Shown piece after piece: positions 1 to 7,761 of a stretch of 35,942 bases of DNA. The position numbers were made by a program, and so were the translations under genes. The notes beneath the pieces are model-generated. The model worked only from the letters and a program-made list of their open reading frames with translations. It was not told the origin of the DNA and did not search any database. Source of the DNA: Raineya sp. (GTDB lineage: Bacteria; Bacteroidota; Bacteroidia; Cytophagales; Thermonemataceae); NCBI GenBank assembly GCA_025054975.1, contig JANWZC010000003.1, positions 1 to 35,942 of the forward strand. The letters run 5' to 3'. Numbering within the stretch: position 1 is the first letter of the stretch; the number at the start of each line of letters is the position of its first letter.

Positions 1-1
1 T

Positions 2-112
2 TTCAATATCTTACAAGAAGATAGCGAGCTTAAACTCTACAAAAATGCCTGCATTAAACATCAATTAGAGAGCCTCAAAAAAAGTACTACCAATTGGGCT
101 AGAATCTCGTAG
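2..112 (+). CDS. C-terminal fragment of an unidentified protein, truncated by the window edge
   Basis: Open frame from position 2 encodes FNILQEDSELKLYKNACIKHQLESLKKSTTNWARIS, then TAG at 110-112. Vaguely like a glycosyltransferase C-terminus, but too short to assign. Confidence 0.4.
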   Translation, partial: FNILQEDSELKLYKNACIKHQLESLKKSTTNWARIS

Positions 113-2611
113 CTATCCAAACAAACTCAATCCATTTTCTTGCAAGGTGGTTTGAGTTTGGTGTTGTAACAAGCTAATTTCTTTGATGTTCTGAATGGGC
201 AATTTATTTCCGATAGCTTTCCAACCTTTCACTTCTGCTAAAATATCCAAATCATATACAAATTCGCTTAATACTTTTTCGTTGGGTTTGTGATATTTGA
301 TTTTCACTTGGGGTTGCGACTCGGTGCTTACAACAAGCATTTTGGATTCGGGGTGTTCGCCGATGAAACTAAAAATTTTATCTTGGGTGGAAGTCTCAAT
401 GCGGAAACGTTTTACAAAATATTGTTGATGCTCTCCACTGAAATAAATGCAGGAAATCACTTTTTCGGGTATAAATTTCTCAACAAGAGCTACTTGTAAA
501 GTATCAAAACGGCGTAAATCATAATTTTTCACTTCATAACTTCCGTCTTTGTAGATGACTAAAATTTTGTCATCTCCTTCAAAACCGCCTAAAAGTGTGC
601 CTTTGCCTTGCGTGTTTAGCTCACCTGTGAGCGTATCGTACCAGATTTGTAATTTACCCAACGTAGAAACCCCTTCGGATATTTTTTCAATTTTCTTGAC
701 AGGATATTTAGTCAAGATGTTGCCTATGCTACCTCGCCCTTTGATGTCCAAAGTAGCGAAATCGTATTCAAAAACTTTATTTTTGGCTTTGCAGTTAGCA
801 GAAAGGGTGATACGTATTTTTTCTGCCTCGCCGTTGGGGTTTGCCGAAAAATACAAAACTTTTGATTTGGGTTCGCCTTTGGTGAGGTCATATTCTTTAT
901 CGCGTGTAACACCTCCAATCTGAAAACGTTTGACATACGTATTTCCTACCAATCCGTCTCGGTAAGCCATGTTGTAGGTCATGCGGTTATCGTCTTTGTT
1001 GAAGACGGCTACGTGAATTATATCTTTGCCTACAAAGGTTTTTTCAGCAATTTTGGTAACCAGAAATTTGCCGTCAGAGCGAAAAACAATAATATCATCA
1101 ATATCGGCACAATCGCAAACGAATTCATCTTTTTTCAAGCCATAGCCAATAAAGCCATCGGCTCTATTTACATACAATTTGGTATTATTCGCCACTACTT
1201 TGGTAGCTTGGATAGTGCCAAAAGTAGCTATGGTAGTTTTGCGTTCTTTGCCTTTGCCGTATTTTTTAAGCAGATTTTTGAAATACCAAATGGTGTAATC
1301 GGTAAGGTTTGCCAAGTTGTTTTCGGTTTCTTCTAAATCGGTTTGCAGTTTTTGGAGTTCTTGCTGGGCTTTTTGACTATCAAATTTGGAAATCCGCTTG
1401 ATTTTAATCTCCGTAAGACGAGCAATATCTTCATCAGTAATTTCTCTGAAAAAGTTTAATGCAAAAGGTTCAATTCCCTTGCGAATGATTTGCAAAATAG
1501 CTTCCCAAGTTTCAGCGTCCTCAATTTGTCGGTAAATTTTTTGTTCTATGAAAATTTTTTCAAGACTCAAAGCTAAGATTTTTTCTTGCAGTTCAAATTT
1601 TTGGAGTTCTAATTCTTTTCGCAAAAGTTCTTTGGTGTTCAAAGTAGATATTCTCAGAATTTCATCAACATTTGTGAATACAGGTTTTTGGTTAATGATT
1701 ACACAAGCATTGGGGGAGATAGAAATTTCGCAATCTGTGAAAGCATACAAGGCATCAATCGTGATTTCAGGCTCAACGCCTTGTGGTAAGGTAATGATAA
1801 TTTCTACTTCTTTGGCAGTATTATCAACGATGTTTTTAATTTTGATTTTACCTTGTTCTACGGCTTTGAGTATGGAGTCAATAAGGCTGGTAGTAGTAGT
1901 ACCAAACGGAATTTCCCGAATAACAATAGTTTTGTTATCAATTTTTTCAATTTTAGCCCGAATACGCACTTTACCTCCTCTTGCTCCTGCTTTGTAATCG
2001 CTCACATCTATGATGCCACCCGTAGGAAAATCAGGTAAAATTTGAGTAGCTTTGCCTTTGAGAATATCTATGGAAGCCTCAATGAGTTCGCAGAAATTAT
2101 GAGGTAAAATTTTAGTGGAAAGTCCTACGGCAATTCCCTCAACGCCTTGTGCTAAAAGCAAAGGAAACTTTATAGGTAAGGTAATGGGTTCTTTTTTTCT
2201 GCCATCGTAGGAGAGTTGCCATTCGGTAATAGCAGGATTAAAAGCTACTTCCAATGCAAACTTTGTAAGACGAGCCTCAATATAACGGCTTGCAGCGGCA
2301 CTATCCCCTGTACGAATATCACCCCAGTTGCCTTGTGTATCAATGAGTAAATCTTTTTGCCCAAGTCCAATAATTGCTTCTGAAATAGCCGCATCACCAT
2401 GAGGATGATACTGCATAGCTTGTCCGATGATGTTAGCAACTTTATTATATCTGCCATCGTCCATTTGATACATGGCATGCAAGATGCGTCTTTGTACAGG
2501 TTTTAAACCATCTTCAATGGCAGGAACAGCTCGTTCCAAAATTACGTAAGACGCATAATCTAAAAACCACTCTTCAAATAATTCATTGACAGGCACTAAT
2601 TCTTTGGTCAT
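113..2611 (-). CDS. parC: DNA topoisomerase IV subunit A (ParC/GyrA family)
   Basis: 832 aa; MTKELVPVNELFEEWFLDYASYVILERAVPAIEDGLKPVQRRILHAM and the active-site region GNWGDIRTGDSAAASRYIEARL; beta-propeller C-terminal half. Confidence 0.93.
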   Translation of the reverse strand: MTKELVPVNELFEEWFLDYASYVILERAVPAIEDGLKPVQRRILHAMYQMDDGRYNKVANIIGQAMQYHPHGDAAISEAIIGLGQKDLLIDTQGNWGDIRTGDSAAASRYIEARLTKFALEVAFNPAITEWQLSYDGRKKEPITLPIKFPLLLAQGVEGIAVGLSTKILPHNFCELIEASIDILKGKATQILPDFPTGGIIDVSDYKAGARGGKVRIRAKIEKIDNKTIVIREIPFGTTTTSLIDSILKAVEQGKIKIKNIVDNTAKEVEIIITLPQGVEPEITIDALYAFTDCEISISPNACVIINQKPVFTNVDEILRISTLNTKELLRKELELQKFELQEKILALSLEKIFIEQKIYRQIEDAETWEAILQIIRKGIEPFALNFFREITDEDIARLTEIKIKRISKFDSQKAQQELQKLQTDLEETENNLANLTDYTIWYFKNLLKKYGKGKERKTTIATFGTIQATKVVANNTKLYVNRADGFIGYGLKKDEFVCDCADIDDIIVFRSDGKFLVTKIAEKTFVGKDIIHVAVFNKDDNRMTYNMAYRDGLVGNTYVKRFQIGGVTRDKEYDLTKGEPKSKVLYFSANPNGEAEKIRITLSANCKAKNKVFEYDFATLDIKGRGSIGNILTKYPVKKIEKISEGVSTLGKLQIWYDTLTGELNTQGKGTLLGGFEGDDKILVIYKDGSYEVKNYDLRRFDTLQVALVEKFIPEKVISCIYFSGEHQQYFVKRFRIETSTQDKIFSFIGEHPESKMLVVSTESQPQVKIKYHKPNEKVLSEFVYDLDILAEVKGWKAIGNKLPIQNIKEISLLQHQTQTTLQENGLSLFG

Positions 2612-2834
2612 AGCTTGTATTTTGAGGCAAAATTAAGGGATTTTTGGAAAAACAATGAAATTTTACGTGTTTAACGTGAGTTATTATTAAGTTTTTGTAT
2701 GCAATTTAGAGCAATTGAAAAAATGACTATACTGAACGAAAATTGGTTTTCTTGAGAGTAGTTATCAAAACTCCTCTTTTTGGTCGTTAAGCATGTTTCT
2801 GTTTGTTACTGTTCTTGCCAAAGTATGTCAGTAA

Positions 2835-2866
2835 CAAAATCTAAAACAAAATCTAAAACAAAATCA
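2835..2866. repeat. 12-nt tandem repeat (CAAAATCTAAAA), 2 perfect copies plus a degenerate third
   Basis: Read directly: caaaatctaaaa caaaatctaaaa caaaatcaaatt. Confidence 0.8.
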
Positions 2867-2887
2867 AATTCCTTTGAGTGTAAAAAT

Positions 2888-2908
2888 CCCTCCTTCTTTC
2901 AAGGAGGG
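2888..2908. repeat. Perfect 8-bp inverted repeat CCCTCCTT-ctttc-AAGGAGGG
   Basis: Stem 2888-2895 and 2901-2908 with a 5-nt loop; followed by G-rich GGAGGGAGTAGGGGG. Confidence 0.8.
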
Positions 2909-3051
2909 AGTAGGGGGTAGTTCTAATAAGACTATGAAAATCAGGTATAAAACTTAAAAAAATAAGTATTAAAATTTCAAGACTTTCGGTTTAATAATTT
3001 TGTATCCTAATAATAGCCTTTTAAGGAGGGGTTAGGGGTAGTTATGAATAA
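2898..3051 (+). repeat. Pair of diverged direct repeats (about 31-33 nt, about 120 bp apart), consensus TYAAGGAGGGRKTAGGGGKTAGTT..AATAA
   Basis: Copy 1 2898-2929 ttcaaggagggagtagggggtagttctaataa; copy 2 3019-3051 ttttaaggaggggttaggggtagttatgaataa. Confidence 0.7.
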
Positions 3052-3269
3052 TTTTCCCCATAAAACCACTTTTCGTTTAGCATAAATGCATTGTAACTTA
3101 AAAAAGATACCACCCAAAACAATGAAACTTAGTAAAATTGAATTTCCTCTACAAAAGAGATGAAAAATAAACTCAATTGGCAATTATGGTAGCTATAAAA
3201 ATGGCAATCAGCTAAAATTTAAGGAATTTAAGTTCCAATGTACTAAATTATTTCTTTGTTAATCGGATG

Positions 3270-3812
3270 TTAAACCCATTCTTTTTCAATGAGTTCGTCA
3301 AGTTTTTCGGGAGTAAGATTTTCGTAATATTTGTATATACCATCTTCGGATTTGAGTTTCACTTGCAGGCAAGGAGCCCCACCACAAGCCGCTAAACATT
3401 CAACGGCTTTGATAGTAAATTTGCCGTCTGGGGTAGTTTCGTTCAAACCAATACCTAAACGTTTTTGCAGATGCTCAAAGATTTCCTCTGCTCCGCAAAT
3501 CATACAAGGACCTGTACGACAAACCTCCAACACGTATTTGCCCACAGGTTGCAAATGAAACATAGTGTAAAAAGTAGCTACTTCATACACTTCAATCGGC
3601 TGAATTTGAAGTATTTCAGCTATGTAATCCATTACATTTACGCTAATCCAGCCGAATTCTGTTTGAGCAATATGCAAAATAGGCAAAATCGCCGACTTCT
3701 GACGCCCCTCAGGGTAACGCTTGATAATCTCTTGAATTTGCTTCATTCGCTCCTCCGAAAAACGAGGATTTTGATGATAACTTCTATCTGTGTTGAAAAC
3801 TGGGTGTCCCAT
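3270..3812 (-). CDS. nuoE: NADH-quinone oxidoreductase subunit E (24 kDa, thioredoxin-like 2Fe-2S)
   Basis: 180 aa; AILPILHIAQTEFGWIS, VYEVATFYTMFHLQPVGKY, CRTGPCMICGAEE, ECLAACGGAPCLQV (2Fe-2S cysteines). Confidence 0.93.
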   Translation of the reverse strand: MGHPVFNTDRSYHQNPRFSEERMKQIQEIIKRYPEGRQKSAILPILHIAQTEFGWISVNVMDYIAEILQIQPIEVYEVATFYTMFHLQPVGKYVLEVCRTGPCMICGAEEIFEHLQKRLGIGLNETTPDGKFTIKAVECLAACGGAPCLQVKLKSEDGIYKYYENLTPEKLDELIEKEWV

Positions 3813-3817
3813 AGTGG

Positions 3818-3880
3818 TAGTTAGTAGTTAGTACAGAGTAGTTAGTACAGAGTAATTAGTAATTAGTAGTTAGTAGTTAG
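3818..3880 (-). repeat. Array of 9 contiguous 7-nt repeats ending 5 nt before the nuoE start codon
   Basis: Coding strand: CTAACTA CTAACTA CTAATTA CTAATTA CTCTGTA CTAACTA CTCTGTA CTAACTA CTAACTA CCACT-ATG. Confidence 0.9.
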
Positions 3881-3958
3881 TGTAAATTAGTTGATATTAA
3901 GTATTTTGAGACTTCTACTTTTTGCTTTCTGAACATAACCAAAGAACGCATATCTAAC

Positions 3959-3981
3959 AACTTTTTACAAAGTAAAAAGTT
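3959..3981 (-). terminator. Candidate hairpin/terminator downstream of the PDH E2 gene
   Basis: Perfect 10-bp inverted repeat AACTTTTTAC-AAA-GTAAAAAGTT, 9 bp past the E2 stop codon. Confidence 0.4.
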
Positions 3982-3990
3982 TAACTTTTC

Positions 3991-5622
3991 CTACACTAAC
4001 ATTCTCATAGGCTCTTCTAAGTTGGCTTTGAGTGTTTTGAGAAATTCTGCTCCTGTTGCTCCATCTACAACACGATGGTCGCAAGTGAGAGTTACTTTCA
4101 TCAAATTTGCTACCTTGATTTCTCCCTTTTCGACTATCACAGTTTCTTTGATACTACCCACAGCCAAAATACACGCATCAGGCGGATTGATAATTGCTGT
4201 AAATTCATCAATATCATACATTCCCAAATTGCTAATGGTGAAAGTGCTACCTTCCCAATCTTTGGGTTGCAGTTTCTTTTCTTTTGCTTTTTGGCTAAAT
4301 TCTTTCACTTCGGCGGCAATTTGTGAAAGCGACTTCATATCGGCATTTCTCACCACAGGCACCAATAAACCATCTTCTACTGCCATAGCTACTCCAATAT
4401 TTACGTGGTAATTGACACGTATCTTATCCCCCTGCCAAGATGAATTAATTTTGGGGTGTTGTTTGAGAGCCATAGCCGTAGCTTTAATGACAATATCGTT
4501 GAAAGAGATTTTTACAGGGGAAAGCTCGTTTAGGCGGCTACGCATTTGTATTACGTTATCCATTCGGATAGAAACCGTCAGATAAAATTCAGGAGCTGAG
4601 AATTTGCTCTCTGAAAGACGCCGAGCAATGGTCTTACGCATCTGCGTAATGTTGATTTCTTCATAATTCTCCAAGCCTGCTCCTGTGGTGGTAATAGTTT
4701 TAGTTTCAGTAGAGGTTTGAACAGGGGTAGTTTGTGTAACAGGCTGAGGTTGCACAGAGGGTTTGAAGTTTTCTACATCTGCTTTGGTAATTCTACCTCC
4801 ATCGCCTGTACCCTTAATTTGAGCTAAATCATAGCCTAATTCTCTTGCCATTTTCCGAGCAAGCGGTGAGGCTTTAATTCTACCATTGCTGTCCGAAGAG
4901 TCGATTTTTGTGGAAACAGGGGGTTCGGAAGTAGTAGGAGTGTTAGTTTGTGAAACAGCAGGAGCAGTACTGCTTGTTTGAGCGGCTTGCAATAAAGTTT
5001 TCCAGTCGGCATCGGGTTCGCCAATGATGTAAAGAATTTCATCCACAGCAACTTTTCCACCTTCTTGCACGCCTAAATATAAAATAGTGCCTTTCTCATA
5101 CGCCTCTAACTCCATTACTGCTTTATCGGTTTCTATTTCAGCAAGTAATTCTCCAGGTTTGACGTAATCACCTACTTTTTTGTGCCATTTTACTACCACG
5201 CCTTCGGTCATGGTATCGCTCATTTTGGGCATGCGTTCTATTTTGGCACGAATTTCAGAAATATCTACCGAAATCGCAGATTGTACTGATGGAGTAGGTT
5301 GCTTACTTTCTACTTGTGAAACAGGTTGAGGAGTAGATTCTGTTGTTTTGGCTGAGCCTTGCAAAAGATGTTGATATTCTTCACCAGGCTTTCCCACAAT
5401 ATACAAAATACCATCAACAGGAACGGGCTTGCCTACTTCTGCACCAATGTAAAGTATTGTACCACTTTCATAAGCCTCCAAGTCCATTGTGGCTTTATCG
5501 GTTTCTACTTCAGCAATTATTTCACCTGCCTTGATAGTATCTCCTACTTTTTTATGCCACACTGCCACCACGCCTTCGGTCATGGTATCGCTCATTTTGG
5601 GCATTAGAACTACTTGTGCCAT
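3991..5622 (-). CDS. pdhC: Pyruvate dehydrogenase complex dihydrolipoamide acetyltransferase (E2) with two lipoyl domains
   Basis: 543 aa; two lipoyl motifs (ETDKATMDLEAYE, ETDKAVMELEAYE), an E3-binding domain (KASPLARKMARELGYDLAQIKGTGDGGRITKADVE) and catalytic TLTCDHRVVDGATGAEFL. Confidence 0.95.
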   Translation of the reverse strand: MAQVVLMPKMSDTMTEGVVAVWHKKVGDTIKAGEIIAEVETDKATMDLEAYESGTILYIGAEVGKPVPVDGILYIVGKPGEEYQHLLQGSAKTTESTPQPVSQVESKQPTPSVQSAISVDISEIRAKIERMPKMSDTMTEGVVVKWHKKVGDYVKPGELLAEIETDKAVMELEAYEKGTILYLGVQEGGKVAVDEILYIIGEPDADWKTLLQAAQTSSTAPAVSQTNTPTTSEPPVSTKIDSSDSNGRIKASPLARKMARELGYDLAQIKGTGDGGRITKADVENFKPSVQPQPVTQTTPVQTSTETKTITTTGAGLENYEEINITQMRKTIARRLSESKFSAPEFYLTVSIRMDNVIQMRSRLNELSPVKISFNDIVIKATAMALKQHPKINSSWQGDKIRVNYHVNIGVAMAVEDGLLVPVVRNADMKSLSQIAAEVKEFSQKAKEKKLQPKDWEGSTFTISNLGMYDIDEFTAIINPPDACILAVGSIKETVIVEKGEIKVANLMKVTLTCDHRVVDGATGAEFLKTLKANLEEPMRMLV

Positions 5623-5850
5623 ATGTAAAAAATTTACTTTTGCGTTTTGGTGATTTTGTTTTCAGCAAGCAATATAAGGAATGTTTTTATTTGGAAAAAA
5701 TTTTTTTGGTTTTGAAATCGTATAAGATTTTCAATTTCACATAAAATGTTGCGATACAAGCTATTTTGTTATTGATTACAAAGTTTTTGTCAGATTTTTA
5801 CTTGCCCTGAACACAAAGCAAATTACTGGAAATTGTATTTTCCCAGCCTC

Positions 5851-5883
5851 TCCCTTACTTGACTTCGCTCAGTAGCAAAGGGA
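5851..5883. repeat. Dispersed repeat with TCCCTT/AAGGGA arms around CTTGACTTCGCTCAG
   Basis: tcccttacttgacttcgctcagtagcaaaggga; core resembles the reverse complement of the element at 12053-12076. Confidence 0.55.
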
Positions 5884-5923
5884 AGCAGAAACTATCCGAC
5901 ACTATCGCTTTATCATTTCGTAA

Positions 5924-5940
5924 AAAACTTGGCAAGTTTT
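5924..5940 (-). terminator. Candidate intrinsic terminator downstream of lptB
   Basis: AAAACTT-GGC-AAGTTTT; on the minus strand the second arm runs into TTTTTTACG. Confidence 0.45.
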
Positions 5941-5960
5941 CGTAAAAACTTCAAAAATTT

Positions 5961-6701
5961 TCAAACTTCAAATTTTTTTCGCTTAAATTCGTATAATTCA
6001 CCCAGATACTTGGCTCTTACTTCTTTATCATTGACTAATTCTTCGGGTACGCCTTCCTTGAATACTTTGCCCTCGCTCATTACATACACCCAGTCGGTAA
6101 TGGAAAGGGTTTCATCGGCATTGTGGTCGGTGATAAGTACCCCTAAATTCTTGAATTTGAGCTTATAGACAATCTTTTGAATTTCCTCAACTGCCAGCGG
6201 ATCTACGCCTGCAAAAGGTTCGTCAAGCAAAATAAATTTAGGATTTGTAGCTAAAGCACGAGCAATTTCAGTACGTCTGCGTTCTCCGCCTGATAGCACT
6301 TTGCCCATACTTTTCCTGACGTGCGTAAGATTAAACTCTTCTAAAAGTGCTTCGGTGCGTTCTTTTTGTTCTTGTTTAGAAAGATTAGTCATTTCTAAAA
6401 CAGCTTTGATATTATCCTCCACGCTCAAATTCCTAAAAACCGATGCCTCTTGTGCCAAGTATCCCAGTCCCATTCTTGCTCGTTTGAACATAGGTAAGTG
6501 GGTAATGTCTTCATTATCAACAAATATTTTACCTTCATCAGGTTTTACGAGTCCTACGGTCATGTAGAAAGTAGTTGTTTTTCCTGCTCCATTATGCCCT
6601 AATAAACCTACAATCTTTCCCTGCTCCACCTGAATAGAAACGTGATTGACCACATAACGCTTACCATATTTCTTAACTAAATTTTCAGCACGAAGTTGCA
6701 T
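5961..6701 (-). CDS. lptB: LPS export ABC transporter ATP-binding protein
   Basis: Walker A GLLGHNGAGKTT, signature LSGGERRRTEIARALA, Walker B FILLDEPFAGVDP. Start chosen at MQLRAENLVKKYGKR; the ORF extends to 6743. Confidence 0.9.
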   Translation of the reverse strand: MQLRAENLVKKYGKRYVVNHVSIQVEQGKIVGLLGHNGAGKTTTFYMTVGLVKPDEGKIFVDNEDITHLPMFKRARMGLGYLAQEASVFRNLSVEDNIKAVLEMTNLSKQEQKERTEALLEEFNLTHVRKSMGKVLSGGERRRTEIARALATNPKFILLDEPFAGVDPLAVEEIQKIVYKLKFKNLGVLITDHNADETLSITDWVYVMSEGKVFKEGVPEELVNDKEVRAKYLGELYEFKRKKFEV

Positions 6702-6870
6702 AAATTTAAGTTTTGATTGCAGAAAACGCAAAATTTGCTCCAAAATTGAATGATTTTTTTCGTATTTTTTGTGAAAATGTGTTCAAAGTCTTAACTTGCT
6801 AAAAAATGTTGAAGCTCAATCCTGCTTGGAAATGCAAAAATACACTTTTTTGAAAAATACGACTATTTGA

Positions 6871-7761
6871 ATGATAAATAGTACTTGTATGAAAATTAGA
6901 ATTACGCTTGTTTTTTTATTTTTTTACCAAGTGCTTTTAGCTCAAAATCCAACCATTTCAGGAGCGGCAGGGGCAACCCAAGCAGGTATGGCAGGTATTG
7001 GTACGGCACTTGCAAACGAATGGGCAATTTTTAACAACATTGGAGCTTTATCTGCTTATACAGAAGTTTTGCCAAGTGCTATGCTGGCTTTTGAAAATCG
7101 TTTTGGAATAAAGGCTCTAAATAGTTATCATTTTAGTGTGGTAAGTCCTTTGGCTTTTAGTGGCGTAGGCGGACTGACTTTCAATCGTTTTGGAGATAAA
7201 TATTTTAACCAAACTCAAGTGGGAATAGGCTATAGCCACCAAATTAGCTCGGTAAGCGTAGGGGCAAAAATCAATTATTTTCAGATTGCCGTAGATGACC
7301 AAATCGGTATTACACAAGGTGCAAGAGGGAATGTTCTTTTAGAATTGGGCGGTATGGCACAACTTTCTAAAAAGTGGGCTGTGGGCATTTATGGATACAA
7401 TTTCACACAATCCAAACTCAAAGTTTTAGATGCAGGTGAAGATAGAATTCCTGTTATTTTGAAAGCAGGAGTAAGTTACCAGCCGATTGAAAAAATCTTT
7501 TTGAGCATAGAAACCGAAAAAAATATTGATTATCCTGCTACTTTCCGAGCAGGGCTGAATTATCAAGTGCATAAGTATTTTTACGTACGCACAGGGATTT
7601 CTACCGAACCTTTTTTTTCTGCTTTTGGTATAGGTTTTCACCCCAAAGACTTGGCTTTCGATTATGCTTTGAGTAACCAGACAGCCTTGGGGTGGGTACA
7701 TCAAATTTCTCTACGTTATGCTTTAAGAAAATTAAGGCTATGTCAAGAAAATGTAGATTAA
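6871..7761 (+). CDS. PorV/PorQ-like outer-membrane beta-barrel protein
   Basis: Signal peptide MKIRITLVFLFFYQVLLAQ, then SGAAGATQAGMAGIGTALANEWAIFNNIGALS, a pattern typical of the PorV/PorQ/UPF0164-like barrels, and alternating beta strands. Confidence 0.6.
   Translation: MINSTCMKIRITLVFLFFYQVLLAQNPTISGAAGATQAGMAGIGTALANEWAIFNNIGALSAYTEVLPSAMLAFENRFGIKALNSYHFSVVSPLAFSGVGGLTFNRFGDKYFNQTQVGIGYSHQISSVSVGAKINYFQIAVDDQIGITQGARGNVLLELGGMAQLSKKWAVGIYGYNFTQSKLKVLDAGEDRIPVILKAGVSYQPIEKIFLSIETEKNIDYPATFRAGLNYQVHKYFYVRTGISTEPFFSAFGIGFHPKDLAFDYALSNQTALGWVHQISLRYALRKLRLCQENVD

Noticed and set aside
1548-1997. 149-aa plus-strand ORF
   Set aside because: Entirely antisense to parC; low-complexity shadow translation.
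3818-3880. Possible CRISPR array
   Set aside because: Units are 7 nt and contiguous with no spacers, and no cas genes are present.
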